From NCBI GenBank assembly GCA_030248195.1, contig JASAND010028036.1:39692-103691 (forward strand): 64,000 nt of DNA. Direction: 5' to 3'. The notes below the pieces were generated by a model, which saw only the letters and a program-made list of their open reading frames with translations, made no database searches and had not been told where the DNA came from. Below, piece after piece: positions 1-12,251 of this stretch. Made by a program: the position numbers and the translations under genes. The stretch's first letter is position 1; each line of letters opens with the position of its first letter. This DNA comes from Trissonchulus latispiculum (Eukaryota > Nematoda > Enoplea > Enoplida > Ironidae).

Positions 1-159
1 ATCAGCTATAGCTAAACCGAACGGTAGCCAAAACTCTTTTTTCCTTATCTTTCTTCGTGCCAGAATTGCTATAACAATAATCGCACTGGTAGTAGGAATT
101 AGAAATCCTTCTATACAGTATGCTAACTGTAATAATAATCCAATACTGGCTAATGCCAT
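1..159 (-). CDS. rhodopsin-like 7TM receptor, N-terminal part (runs off the window)
   Basis: An open frame of 53 codons starts at the ATG complementary to 157-159, in good initiation context (AACCATGG), and continues off the left edge. A very short N-terminus leads into a hydrophobic helix (about residues 6-32), then a basic first intracellular loop (ARRKIRKKE, about residues 33-41), then the start of a second helix ending GLAIAD. Basic loop 1 plus LAxxD at the start of TM2 (the D2.50 sodium-site aspartate) is the class A GPCR pattern. The conserved TM1 asparagine appears replaced by serine, so this is a divergent, possibly chemosensory or orphan receptor. The ligand cannot be inferred. Only about 50 residues are visible; a non-GPCR membrane protein is the main alternative. 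Confidence 0.55.
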   Translation of the reverse strand, partial: MALASIGLLLQLAYCIEGFLIPTTSAIIVIAILARRKIRKKEFWLPFGLAIAD

Positions 160-1850
160 GGTTGGATTCAGGTAATGGAATGAATAAATAGTTTATTAAC
201 TCCAGTAGCTAGAAATAGGCTTAAGATTTATTTTGGAATCAACGATAAAAGAAAAGGAAAGCACAAAGACAAGTAATATTGTCTGTAAGAGTAAATGCAC
301 AGTAAAAGCTGAATTGAAACACAACTAGGACCACATCCAGTATGGAGCTGAGACTGAAAGTGAAACTGGAACAAGAATGGATCAGAAACTAAAACTGCTT
401 AAGCTTCACTAATTTCTGGTCCCACTGAAGCTGAAATAAATTTCAGGTATTGCTGAAACTGTAGACATTCTGAACCAGTTTTCAGTAATTGCTGAAACTG
501 GCTCGATAAAAGCTGCTGAAATAGTCCATGCTGGAACCGAAATAGCCCATATGCTGAATATAGTCCGTAGTTTCAGTGTAGTGTCGATGCAGTTCATGGG
601 ACGAATATTAATGGTAAGAGCTATCACGCTTTTGTTGGAAACCAAGCGGCTTCATCACCCGTTTCGTATACGTGTAGAAATTTCAGCTGTCAATAATAGC
701 AAATGATTTTGACCATTAAATCAATGTTTTCGCTGACACAAAACTTCCAATGTTAAAGATGTTTGGAATATCATGTTTATCTTGACAATATAAGTTTTTT
801 ATGTATATTTGCCATTAAATTTGCGTAAACAATATGCAGAGTTAACAGTATGATGAAGACAGCAACCGCTGTGCGCAGACGCTGATGCAATTTTTCCAGA
901 GTTGCAACGTTATCCAATTTTTGCACACATTAAGCAAAGGGCCTAGGCCAGGAAGATTATCGAAGCTTACTCTTGCTCTGCAAATTATAGACTAAATCTC
1001 AAATCCAAGTGTCATACCACTACCGTTGCTCTTATCCTGCAAAACTGAAGCTGTACATTATTATCACTTCCAAAAAGATATAAGATCATGTAGTTCACTT
1101 GCAACTAAAGAAATCCATCATTAAAGCTATTGCTCCTGTCTACCTAAAAGCTAAATCTTTATTTGATCTTTCTTCTGTTTGCTTTGACCAATGCTTTCAG
1201 CATCCAATATATGTACTGTGCTGTTAGGTGCCTTCACATTGAAAACCTTACTATAAATACACTTAAATTTTAACTCAAAAGACAATGAGAATCCAGCAGG
1301 CCGGTGACATGCAGCTCAATCAGCATAGATGTCAACAGTATTAAATCAAACTCCTTACTTAGAAAAGACAAGTGGCACTCATTACTCGGATGCACTGCTG
1401 ATCAACTTTCATTTTCAATACTATTCTATGATCTCTGCAGTGCCTTCTAAACAGACTCAATCCATGGGGACACGATACCTGTAGCAACGATTCAAATATT
1501 AGACAAACCAAAAGTTATCCGCACAGTGCATCGCATTCGATAGACTGCAGAGTCTAAATGCAGGAAGTCTTGAATCATCCAGCATCTAGCAAAATCAGGT
1601 TATCTTATCCACGTGTTCCCTAATCTTTTAGGAAGTAACATCTGGCTGAAGTGCAATAAAACATAATAAGTTAATACAAGCAAGTTAGGCTAAAAAGTTT
1701 GGCACTTTTGCTTCACAAATCGCTAAGGACTCCCTGTATAAAATCTCGACAACGACAACTGAGGACTCTATTTGCTAACCAATTTTCTTACTAGCACATA
1801 TTGCAGCATTGTCACCATCATCGCGTCAGAAGTACAAAATAGACAGGAGC
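160..1850. other. non-coding stretch upstream of the GPCR start
   Basis: AT-rich DNA with stops in all frames and no supported exon. The 78-codon frame at 409-645 (-) has no recognisable features and is probably chance. Any 5' UTR or promoter of the receptor gene would lie here, but I see no clear motif. Confidence 0.5.
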
Positions 1851-1929
1851 AAGAGTGAATAATATCAATAGAACATAATAACAAAGAGTGTGACAAGCTT
1901 CAAGCTCTTAGTTGTTAGGCTTTCCACAT

Positions 1930-3462
1930 AATCTACACGATAACGGCTGACCCTCCTCCCCACACAAATTAGACCCACCACTTCAAAGAAATTCGCATGC
2001 TATATTTGTGTTCTAAAGCTCAAAGACACAACTAAAACCTCGTCAAAAAAAATGGTAGGAGCGAAACTGTTTTTTTTGTTTATACTGAACTATCGTTGCG
2101 TTGATGAAACAGCAGTAATGTATATATTTTCGGAACCCTCACGGCGGTGGAGCAAAAAAAATTTTTAAAATTTAAAATTCATCAAAAGAACCGATGTTAA
2201 ATTTGAACGCTCAGTAGAAGTCGAGAACTAGCCGTGCGGTAAAAATTCAGTTCGTGTCCCAAACTATTGAATCCCGAATATCAGCTGATTTCGTCAAAAA
2301 TTGCGATAGTTATTCAATTTTTTCGATTTTCAAAATCTTGATTTTGCCGCTTTTCCAACTTTGACTGGCTATTACTTGCGACTCACTTAATGCAAAAGTT
2401 TTTGGAATTGATTTTCAAACGCGCCACGCGTCAGCTTTCACGTGATATGTGTGGTTTTTCAAAAAATTTGAAAATCGGTTTTTTTTGAAAAATAACTACC
2501 ACTTTTTGACCCAAAATTTTCGACAACGTGAATCTAGGAAAAGTGGTAAAAAATAATATTATCATAAAGCCTTATCTGAGCTGAACCAACAAAATGTTTT
2601 CGTGGCTACGACTTATATTGCATCCGCATCGAATTTTTAAACAATTTCGCTTTTAATCCGGTTTTTGGCTAGTTTACACTATTTGCGGCAAATCAATGCA
2701 CAATATAGCACAACTTGTCAGAAATCAGCTGAAATAGGAAATTGTTTAAAAATTCGATGCGGATGCAATATAAGTCGTAGCCACGAAAACTGTATATCGT
2801 TGGATTCAGCTCAGATTAAACTTTATGATAATATTATTTTTACCCACTTTTGCTAGATTCGCATTGTCGAAATTTTGGGTCAAAAAGTGGTATTTTTCAA
2901 AAAACCGATTTTCAAATTTTGAAAAACCACATATATCACATGAAAGCTGACACGTAAGCGGTCTTGAAAATCCAATTAAAAAGTTTTTGCCTTAAGTGAG
3001 TCGCGAGTAATAGCCAGTCAAAGTTGGAAAAGCGGCAAAGATCAAAGGATTTTGAAAATCGAAAAAATTGATAACTATCACAATTTTTGACGAAATCAGC
3101 TGATATTCGGGATTCAATATGTTTGGGACATGGGCTAATTTTTTCCCGAACGGCTAGTTCCTGACTTCTACTGATCTTTCAAAACTTAAAAAATCGGCTT
3201 CTTTTGATACATTTTAATTTTTTAAAATTTTTTTCAACCAAAAAAAAGGTTCTTGCCATGACGGTTCAGAAAATATATACATTGCTGCAGCAAAAATGTA
3301 CCGGTAGTTCAGTATAAACAAAACAGTTTCGCTCCCTACATTTTTTGGTCAGACTTTAGTCTGTTGGTTCAATGTGCGTCTGTTGCGAGCTTCAGCACAC
3401 AAACATAGCATGCAAGTTTTTTGTAGTGATGGGTCTAATTTAGGAGTAGTAATAGGTCAGCA
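1930..3462. mobile_element. large palindromic (fold-back) repeat, arms about 650-750 bp
   Basis: The left arm (about 1930-2690) and right arm (about 2700-3462) are imperfect reverse complements through their whole length. Matching blocks include 2055-2105 with 3280-3345, 2340-2400 with 2995-3045, and 1960-2020 with 3385-3450. The outer 100 bp of each arm resembles the interior of the short MITE at 20877-21261 (the GGGTCTAATTT block and the adjacent hairpin), so this may be an expanded relative. No transposase coding. A partly matching terminus (GCAAGAGTGAATAATAT, about 1849-1865) suggests the true left end may lie further out, interrupted by about 70 bp. Confidence 0.7.
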
Positions 3463-3464
3463 CC

Positions 3465-3595
3465 AGACGTATCGTCTGGAGGGAGTGGCGGTGTAAGCGG
3501 CGAAAGCGGCCTGGAGGGGGTGGTGTAAGCGGCGAATGCGCCCTGGAGGTGGTGGTGTAAAGAGGCCGGGAGGATCAGCTGTAGCTTCTGAGAGC
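3465..3595. repeat. GC-rich minisatellite
   Basis: Two to three imperfect copies of a unit around GGTGTAAGCGGCGAA with a CTGGAGG spacer follow directly on the palindrome. No coding potential. Confidence 0.5.
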
Positions 3596-3885
3596 CCGGA
3601 ACCATGGCTGACCCAAGCTTAAATTTGAAGATTGTTTATTCTTAACGGGAAAAACTTATCTAGGGGGTTTTCGACCACGTAGAATTCAAATACGAGCTTA
3701 GTTTTCTTGTATTAGCTAAGCTCCGTCCTGTGCTTGGTCCTCGACCGGAACCATTACTGACCCTAGCTTAAAATTGAAAATTCGCTATTTTTAACAGGAA
3801 AAGCTTATCTATAGGGTTTTTGGGCATGTAGAATTCAAATACGAGCTTAGTTTTCCTCTACAGCCTAAGCTCCACGCTGCAAGTG
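3596..3885. repeat. tandem duplication, period about 143 bp
   Basis: 3596-3730 and 3739-3875 are diverged copies. Both contain CGGAACCAT, GTAGAATTCAAATACGAGC and TTAGTTTTC at the same spacing. No open frame crosses them. Confidence 0.7.
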
Positions 3886-3925
3886 ACCCATGATTTTTCT
3901 CTGCATCCTGGGCTACGCTCTGTAC

Positions 3926-4480
3926 GTGGCTAATAATTTGTGATAAAAATGCAAAGTTTGTCCTTTTCTGTGTAGACTTTATCTATAAGTCTTTTGCAAT
4001 CATAATTTTATTTATGACGAAAACGAACACTTCAATTTATCTGTAAAGTTTAAGTGTTGTGTCGTTTAAATGTGTACGTTTCCGAAAACTGAATCAAATT
4101 CGTGTCTTAATATTTTTCTTAAACAAATTACCGCTTTCTGATTTTGTGTGTAAAGTGTCTTTTTGATGAATTATGGAAGAATTGAAATAAGGAAGATGAC
4201 AGACGTTTTAAACTAGATCTTGTTAACTGCCCCTTTCAATTCAACTGTTAAAGTAAAATAAAAACAGGTGTTGTCAAAGAGCTTCCGTTAATGGTCTTAC
4301 ATGGAAAATAACCTACAAGACTACAAAATTTGCAACTGAAAACAATTAAATTGATATGGGGTTTGGGTAACAGGGCATCCGGTTTTTTTTTCCCCGAGGG
4401 GGATTTTTTGTGATGAACCCTAAAACTATGTACAATTCTCAAGATACTGTAGGGCCAGTACCGTCTTCCTATTTCTTCTT
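3926..4480. other. non-coding AT-rich stretch
   Basis: No exon, RNA gene or repeat that I can support. Confidence 0.4.
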
Positions 4481-5415
4481 TTTTCCAAGGGGGGGGGCCT
4501 AGCAAAACCGGTAAGGCCAGAAAAAAAAATCAATATAAGATTGGGCGTGGCCCGCCGCCTAATCTCTTTTTCTTTAAAAAATAGTGCGCCGACTACAGCG
4601 GGCGCGCGCAGGATGTAGGTGCGCCAACAATAGTGGCCCCCCCCGGCTGGCAGTGCTTCCAGAGCCCCCAATTTCGAACCCCGGAAAACCAATAGGGTGC
4701 CCGGGACCAGCGTGTGGAAGGCAGCGGGCCAGCCGCCGGGTTCCGCCGGGAGGGGGGGGAACCGGGTTGGAGGGCCAAGGAGGGGTGAAGACTTCTTATT
4801 CCACCAAATCCTCCTCACCTCCCCCCAACCCCGTCAGGGCACAAGCCCGAAACCCAGAAAACTCCCTTCTCGCCCACCTCACGCGTACGCCATGGAAAGT
4901 ATAGGCCATTGTGAGCCCGGAGGCACCGGAGATGGCGCCGGGCCAGGCGCGACCCACAGGCAGCGCCACCCGGCCGGGGTCACCAGCAGGCACCCACCAT
5001 TAAGCAATCCACAGCAATCTACTGCCTCAAAAAACCGCGAGAAAGCGGAAGCCCAGAAAAAGCCCCTCCGGCCCTGTCTTGCCTGCGGCCTCACACCCCA
5101 CCGCCACCAAACACGAACAGCAGCGAAAAACAAGAAAGAACCGGTACGTGCACGGTCGCCCTGAGGCCCGGATACCCCGATATACAACTCTAAGACAAAC
5201 GGAGACCAAGGACACACTCGCTCCCGTTTGCGTAGGGGGGGGGCGACGGGCGACAGCGACCAATCCCGGCGCGCCGGTCCCCGGCCGCGAGCAGGGCCAT
5301 AACCGTAGCGGCAGCGCTTACTCATATAAAGGATGGGGTACGGAGCCATACCCACACTTACTAACTCACCACACCCGGGGCGGCATCCCCTCCCCGGGGG
5401 GGGTTCTATTTTGAG
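4481..5415. other. GC-rich island of unknown nature, possibly a mobile element
   Basis: A sharply bounded block rich in G and C within AT-rich DNA, entered and left through C/G homopolymers (near 4488-4498 and 5393-5403). Several frames stay open on both strands for 100-160 codons, as expected from high GC. None shows a recognisable domain; the longest plus frame (4697-5164) is Pro/Gly/Arg-rich low complexity. A CATATAAAGG motif at 5324-5333 could be a TATA box. A 5' region of a retroelement or a CpG-type promoter would both fit; I cannot choose. Confidence 0.35.
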
Positions 5416-5758
5416 TGTGAATGCAGGTGCATAATTAGGTCTTACAGATAAAGTCTAACTGACTCTCTAATTGTCCAGAGCTATTGTTTTTAAAGTGGTG
5501 TGGTTTAGTGAATTTTCTTTTGAAGTGTTTACAACTGGAGAAAGGATCAAATTGAATTGGAGTTCGTTTTTGTAATCCAATTGTGAATTGTCTACGATTA
5601 TTTGGAGATCTGTTAGTTTCGCAAGGGTGGTAAGTCCAACTTTTCAATTTATATCTTTAAGTTTAGAGTAATTAGAGAACACTTCCAAAAGCCAACGTTG
5701 GTTTCAATAATTGACATACTGTAGTGACTCGCGTACGTTTGCACATTTAGAAACTGTG

Positions 5759-6490
5759 TTAAAACCAGGATTTCAATTGGAAAAAGGAAATTTATTCAAC
5801 GTTTTCTTGAAAAAGAATTAATTGCCTCATGTAAAATGACATTACTCAGTGCAAATGTGACAATATGGGTTGTTGAAACGTCAAAATTTGGGAGGCCACA
5901 TTTATTGTGTTAAAAGAAAGAATTGAAACGCCAAAATTTGGGAGGTCAAATTTTAATGTTTTAAAAGGAAGAATTGAAACGCCAGAATTTGGGAAGTTAA
6001 ATTTTATTGATTTAAGAGGAAAAAATTGTTTACTTTTATGAGCTTTTATGTAATCCATTGTGCTACAGGAAAAGTTTTACACCTTAAGCTAAGCTGCTAA
6101 ATCAGATTTAAACGTTAACATTCGCTAGTTTTCTATTAATTTGGTTATTAATAATTACATCTGATCCAATAATTTGCTGAAACAGGTTTTGTTTTAGATA
6201 CTTTTGAGACAAGTGCATTTAGACGACGGTTACAAAAGAAATGTTAGTTTTAAAGTGGCAGACTCGCATGACATTATTTTTTGCACAGTTAGGAAGTGTC
6301 AAAACAGAAATTTCAATTAGAAAAGGAAATTTTATTCGACTTGTGTTGAAACAAAATTAATTGCCATATATAAATGACATTAGTAAGGTTAAATTTGACA
6401 ATGGGGGTTGTTGGAATGTCAAAATTAGGAAGGCTTAATTTTGTTTTGATAAAAGAACGAAAGAAAAATTACATTTATGAAATGATTTTG
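5759..6490. repeat. diverged direct duplication with internal 52-bp tandem repeats
   Basis: 5759-5910 and 6297-6450 are diverged direct copies: both have a TTTCAATT..AAAAGGAAATTTATTC block, then ATTAATTGCC, then GACATTA. Inside the first copy, about 5874-6025 holds three tandem units of roughly 52 bp, each containing GAAACGYCARAATTTGGGA. Non-coding. Confidence 0.65.
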
Positions 6491-6918
6491 GAACTATTAA
6501 ATCCATTGCACTTTAGCTTCCAAAAGTAAAGTTGAGACTGTCTAATAAAGCTATAAATCTCAAATCTATTATTTACAAGTGTTTTATTTCTTTCAGCACA
6601 ACAATGCTGATTTTGAAACGTTGGTTCCATATCCTTATGCTGCTTTTGTTCCGCTACGTGGCTGATCAGGTTTGGCTGGCCAAAAGGTAAACTAATTCAA
6701 CATGTCATTAAAAAATGTGGAACCTAATTTATTCCTAGTTAGCTACGACTTATGAAATATACAAAGGCGACATAAAATGAGCTATATTGTTGGAGTAAAC
6801 AAGTATTAAGCAATACAAAACACAATATGTACAGTTACAAGATATATACATACAATACAAAATGTCATCAGTCCACTGTCCAAGCAAGTCCAACTGTCTG
6901 GGCCAGTCATCTCTCTAG

Positions 6919-7604
6919 TCACACAGACCGTGTGATTTCAGAGTCCGTGCAATAGCACGTGATGAAGCGGGGCCCAACCACGGGGGACATGTCCACCACG
7001 ACCACCACCTTCCGCTTGATGGTGCCCACCCGTCTGGCGTACCAGGTCACCAGTGGGAGAGGTCCATCCCAATTCTCCTGGGGTCGCTCCCATGTGTCCC
7101 CCTCCACGGCCTCGTATGAGGGGGCCTGAAGAGTTTCCTCTTCATCTCCATTCTCCCTGGGAAGGACCCGCCGGAGGTAGGGATATTCCAGCCAGCCCTC
7201 CAATTTAACCCGGACCACCTGGTGGCTGTCCCCCAACCCAAACCCATCGACGCCGGTAAGGAGGATACGGTGAGCCTCCATTTCCACCTTCCCGTCGCCT
7301 TCCACCTCACTGGGACCCTCCTCCACCATCCGGTTCCAAAGGACAAAGAGCGCCTGCCGGGCTGCCATCAGGTAGCTCAGGGTACCACCATTTTCAAACT
7401 CTTCCCCGTGCCTGAAGAAATGCACCAGGAGAGAGAGTTTTTGGCCTCCTCCCCGTTGGGTTCGAACATGGGGAAAGGTGTCCAGGACACCCCGTAGGCA
7501 GCTTCCAGGGCCCCCAGGCACCGTTCCTTCCAGTTCGTACCTTGGTCCCCCAGGGCCCCGGTGAGGGAATCCAGCAGGGCCAGGAAGGTGACATAGGCAT
7601 TCAT
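6919..7604 (-). pseudogene. unrecognised protein gene, coding exon apparently frameshifted
   Basis: The coding block is clearly richer in GC than its surroundings. Reading starts at the ATG complementary to 7602-7604 (MNAYVTFLALLDS...). About 55 residues later, near an A5 run at about 7439-7443, the protein-like frame moves by one base. The second frame then runs to a stop at 6919-6921 (ends CTDSEITRSV). The second frame includes an amphipathic stretch (SYLMAARQALFVLWNRM) and acidic segments. I do not recognise the family; no signal peptide, TM helix or catalytic motif is evident. A non-coding 5' exon appears to precede it. Explanations are a decayed gene, a sequencing or assembly indel, or programmed frameshifting; the site (C AAA AAC) is not a canonical slippery heptamer. 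A TTTATT at about 6727 (AATAAA on this strand) could be its poly(A) signal. Confidence 0.45.
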
Positions 7605-7635
7605 GATGTGATATGGTATGGTGAGGATGATGAGG

Positions 7636-7893
7636 CTGAAGAATAATGAGAATGATAAGAATGAATGGGAAGGACGAAGATAGAGTGGTTAAAGATGTGT
7701 GAAACGTTAAAAGGCGTTTTTGAAAACTGTATGTTTGATAAACGTTTTGGGGTTTATCATTACCAAACTCACCTACTAAACCTGACCTCGCTCTCTTAAC
7801 TTGGCGCTTTCTAAACTTGGCGCTTTCCAACTTTTTGTCCAAATGAGGTTGTGATCTAGTGAGACAGTGATCTGAGATCAAAAAGGTTTCCAT
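7636..7893 (-). other. putative 5' UTR exon and intron of the 6.9-7.6 kb gene
   Basis: A strong donor (TTAGTAG then GTGAGT, exon end about 7773) and a strong acceptor preceded by a long pyrimidine tract (TTATTCTTCAG, exon start 7635) bound a 137-bp intron. Splicing from the upstream ATG at 7893 into the next exon meets a stop, so the upstream exon is more likely untranslated, with translation starting at 7604. Confidence 0.4.
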
Positions 7894-8518
7894 TTATTAT
7901 ATAGTTTGTAGCAAAAATAGTTGGGTCGTCCCATTTTGGCTTAACCTAAGTCACTAGTTTGAACAAATTTGTTGAAGTCTCGGCAGGAGGTGAAAAACAC
8001 AATTAAAGTCTCGTCTTCTTTTTTAAGTTGATAAATTACTAACAATGAACTTGAAACTTATCAAAGTGTCATAGAAACTCAGTAAAGAGCGATGAAGTAG
8101 GGTTGCCCATACAGGACAAACAATTCATAATGAAAATACGTAGAAGTTCATCTGACAACAGCCAACTGCCATTACTAATTATGATACGTCAGCTGTGTTG
8201 AGAAATTAAATATTGCTGCAAACTATGTTGCACATGTTGCATTTTAAACACTACATTAGATACAATACTAAAGATTTTCAGTTCACCTGCATAAAATGTT
8301 GACACTCAGCTCCAACTTTTCGTTACGTCCGTACTCATTTACGTCCGTGCTTCTCGTTATTGTCCAATAAAATGTAAATTTGCATTAAAATGCAAATTTT
8401 GATTGTGCTAACACCAGCGTATCAGCAATTCATTGTAGTTCTCCAGCAGAATTAAAACAGAATTATCGCGGATTGGAGCTAAGCATTTGGAAAACTGTTT
8501 TCAATAAAGTTTACTTAA
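7894..8518. other. non-coding stretch, possible promoter side of the preceding gene
   Basis: AT-rich, no supported exon or repeat. Confidence 0.4.
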
Positions 8519-9523
8519 GGTGCTGGTTTCCTTTCGGGTATTTTTGACTCCTACGGCTTGAATCCTTTACGCAAAGGGCTAAAACTTACGAAATAACCTA
8601 TTTCCGTGCTCCTTAACATTTTAGGACCAGTCCCGTATTCTTAGGCCAAAAGATAAAAAGTTTTGGTTTTTTGGCCTTAAGGTCCCAGTAGGTAGACAAG
8701 ACACGGGATTGGTTGGTATGGCTGGAAAGAGGACTCGAAAATGAACATTTTTGCTCTTACAACCTGTGAGCTATCTCCAGCGGTTAAGTCAGTATAAGCA
8801 AAAAACTGTTTTTAGGGTCAAAAAGTGGTCATTTTCAAGGAAATCAGTTTTTTCAAAATTACTGCCACATGTTAAGGACAAAATAGGCTTAGTTATACTC
8901 ATTTGATACATCGTCCAAATACACATTATATGAATGCCTATTAGCCGGACTTTATTGCTTTCAGCTAGAGACTTGGCCGAAAAACTATTTTGGCAAAACT
9001 GCGATTATTTTGTTTCGAACATCGATTTCTCAAAACCTACTCGACGGATTCCAGAGATTTTCGGCAGAATCGAAATTCGCACTTCTGCGGAGGGACGTTT
9101 TTCTTGGTTTGGGCTAAAGCATATTGAGTAGCAAGAAAACTCAATGCGAAGTTGCGAAATTTCATGTTACTTTTGGCCGATTTTCGTGAACGTTAAGACC
9201 TGCTGAGCCAAATCCAAAAAAACGTCCCACGGCCCATCATGTCCTTCATATTGTGCCACAAAAACAACTTTTGGCCGATTCTTCAGTTTTGAGAAATCGA
9301 TGTTTAAAAACTTTTGGTCTATATTCATCCTGTTAGATGTCAGCTTGTCAGAAAATTTCTGCTATTTTTTTGCTAATTGTGCCAGTTCTGTAAGCTCATG
9401 TGAATGTACAGGCAATAAGCTTTAAAACGATGTATAAAGCTCTTTGCAACTCACAAAATTGCGAAAGTTATAGCGTTTCAAAAAAATCACCGCAAAAGCA
9501 CTGCACAAAAGGATACCACCACC
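8519..9523. mobile_element. non-autonomous DNA transposon with TTAA target duplication
   Basis: Both ends are flanked by TTAA (8515-8518 and 9524-9527). Termini are inverted: left GGTGCTGGTTTCCTTT, right (reversed) GGTGGTGGTATCCTTT. Interior segments around 8995-9035 and 9285-9315 are also partly inverted. TTAA duplications are typical of the piggyBac and Kolobok groups. The 65-codon frame at 8934-9131 shows no transposase features, though a weakly similar frame occurs at 41046-41234 (-). Confidence 0.6.
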
Positions 9524-9527
9524 TTAA

Positions 9528-10723
9528 GCTAAGGCATAATTAAGCCCGCTAAACGAATAAAACTAGTAAATTCTAACTAGCCAACGTTGGCCAATAGCTA
9601 AACAACGGCCAATAAATTACAGCCAACCAGCGGCCAACAGCCAATGGACAATTGGCTGGGCAACTTCATAATTACGAAAGCTTGCCAGATTTTACGAATT
9701 TATGGGTCGCCAATTTAAACTGGCAAAATGAACTCAAATAGTTAAAATTTCTAGGTGACCTAAAATATTTTAATGAGATTTACCCGAGCTCTTTTGCTAG
9801 TTGTGCGAATAAGACTCAATGTCTTCAAAATGGCATTTTAATTAAAATTTACACTTATCAGTGGGACCAATAGCGCATTCTAATTGGAATAGTCATCGGT
9901 CTTAATTACCCTAATCTCCACGTTTGCTACCCTATTTAAAACCGAACAAGCACTTAAGAGATTTTAAATAGAATAGTATTATTCTTTTCATAGCTTAGTG
10001 TATCATGTGTCATATTTCAACACAAAGAGCTCTTTATAAAGTAGTGCGCATTTTAATTAAAAAGTTTCTTCAATAGCTAAAGAAGCTTATGCTGCGTAGA
10101 GTGCTAAATCCAAAACACAGACGCATGCAGTGTGTACATCGTATCTATACATTATCATATGCATGTTAGATTTTATATGGATGTTAGATACATACATGTA
10201 TACACACACAAGCACACACACATACAAACGGTGTCTAGTTTGGCCCAACTGTCTTTTAAATTGCAAAGGCCCGCCCACTTTACTAAAGAGGGAAAGAGGG
10301 GACTGTTTACAAACTTTTTTTTAATGATGCAGTAAAAACGCGTTTTTAATTTAAATCAATAAAATTACGCTGATCATCTGTATATGCCCATATCTCCGCT
10401 ATAAAAATAAAATAAACAAGCATAAAATTCATTTTAAGAATCCATTGACGTTAAAAGCTTAAGAAAATTCACATTCAAATTATGACACAAACTTTAAAAA
10501 CTAAAACCATCCTAAATTAATTTTCTCCAAATTTTACATAACACATGTATTCTTAAACAAATGCTACCCCTTTTTCTTATAATTTCATTTAAATATACAA
10601 GTATACGAATGTATAACATGTGCAAAGGCCTATGCGTGCATTCTTTGGCATTTGATTGGTAATAGTTGAATTTGTAAAGAACCAATCATAATTGTTGGGC
10701 CAAGTCATACCAAACCCAAACAA
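9528..10723. other. non-coding AT-rich stretch
   Basis: No exon supported. A short GCCAAC/GGCCAA-rich low-complexity patch lies at 9580-9660. Reading frames at 10087-10335 derive from CA/TA-rich simple sequence. Confidence 0.4.
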
Positions 10724-10752
10724 ACACACACACACATATATATACACACACA

Positions 10753-10841
<89 letters not shown>
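10724..10841. repeat. (CA)n followed by (TA)n microsatellite
   Basis: Alternating CA then about 85 bp of almost pure TA, with one AAATAT interruption. The Tyr-Ile frames through it are simple-repeat artefacts. Confidence 0.95.
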
Positions 10842-10844
<3 letters not shown>

Positions 10845-11915
10845 GACATACACTATTGTTTTAGTCCCACTTGATGGCCCAGATGATCCATCATAAAGCG
10901 CCTAGATGTGTGTTCCGTTGTTTTGCTCCCCGATCTCAGAGGATAAGTCATGCCATTTAGAAAACAGGGCAAGCAAAATAGCACACTGCTAGTTAATACT
11001 AATTCTCATAAGAATATGCACAAAATCCAGTATCGCGAAATCTTTTTAATAGTAGCAGTTCTAAGCGAATGGCTCGTTAATTTTTAACTAGAAATAGCAT
11101 TGTGTCAATAATGCCTGATAATTCTTGTTAAAATGCGCACTTACTTCACGATAACATCGCGAAATTTAATTAAAAATTTCAAAACACACTTTGAGAAACT
11201 GCTATTTTTAAAAAGAATGCGCAGTCTTACTATGCGCATTTTAATGAGACTTTTAATGGTCATTATAAACAATAGGCGGATTTTAAGAAAATGTAGCATA
11301 TGCCAAATTTCCTATGCTTAAAACGCGTCCATTTTGCTGCCAGTTTTAAGTTGACTGACCCATTACGAACTTTTATTTTACAATGACCACAGTGAACTGG
11401 CAACAAACTTCACCGGCCGCCAACGGGAACATTTATTGTTTTCACCACTAAAATGGCCGCTGTTGCTGACTAATGCTAAAAGTACTAAAAGTGCATTTAG
11501 AATGTCCAAATGCTAATGCCAATTTTGTTCTCATTTTCGATAACATTGAAATATTTTTTGCTATCAGTTTTCTTCACACAGGGGAGCTATAACCAGAAGG
11601 TGGCCCCATGGAAAGCCTTTAATGGTCCAAGAAATTGCCAAGTGTACCATTGTTACCATACATTTCCAAACAATTTCTAAACGGCTTCGCTGGAATTTTG
11701 GTGAAATTGTCTCTATTTTACACCTTTGACCTAATATTAGCCAGTTTCAGCGAAGCAAAGTAGCAAACTTTTCGAAAATACGCCCTTCATTTTGGGTGAG
11801 CCCCATTAAAGCGGGCGTTAAGCCTCCCCTCCATAAAAAGTCGCCTAAACATTCGGCATTGAAATTTTGAAGCAACACTTCCCTGCAGAGTGCACCTTTT
11901 TCATTTTAATATGAT
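10842..11915. other. non-coding stretch
   Basis: No supported exon; AT-rich with scattered short direct repeats of ATTTTAA type. Confidence 0.4.
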
Positions 11916-12251
11916 CAAGAGTGCATAATATAAGAGTGTGCCACTATGTTATCAGAGCAAAAACTATGCTCTGTTCGCTACGTAACGGTTCACCTCCCTC
12001 GCACAAACCAGACCCTAGTGACCCCCTCGCAAATCAGTACCTAGTCGAAACGGGGGTACGCTCACTCGCTCTATGTTTAGCACTACGTGCGCGTGTTTTC
12101 TGTCTGTTTCGAGCTTTCGAGAACACAAACATAGCGCACGAAATTCTTTGAAGTCGTGGGTCTAATTTTCGGGGGGGGGCGCTAGCGTGCCGACCATAGT
12201 TTTTGCTCTGATAACATAACATACCCCCTAGGCAAATATTATGTACTCTTG
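11916..12251. mobile_element. MITE, family A (CAAGAGT.. termini), 336 bp
   Basis: Inverted termini CAAGAGTGCATAATATAA and its complement (ATTATGTACTCTTG) bound the element. Flanks ATATGAT and ATATAAT agree at six of seven positions, as expected for a 7-bp target duplication. Internal palindromes include the pair around GAGCAAAAACTATG. It shares its whole structure with the copy at 20877-21261. Confidence 0.8.

Noticed and set aside
4481..5415. Overlapping 100-160-codon frames on both strands in the GC-rich island
   Set aside because: High GC removes stops in all frames; the products are low complexity with no domain or splice support.
7430..7450. Programmed -1 ribosomal frameshift
   Set aside because: The site reads C AAA AAC, not a canonical X XXY YYZ heptamer, and I saw no clear downstream pseudoknot; a plain indel is simpler.
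6919..7893. A single 324-codon minus-strand frame
   Set aside because: It crosses a well-formed intron and, at 7440-7600, is a Gly/Pro/Arg-rich shadow of the better frame starting at 7604; only its second half looks like protein.
10589..10874. Tyr/Ile-repeat open frames at TA microsatellites (also near 17.6, 32.2 and 44.1 kb)
   Set aside because: Pure translation of simple repeats.
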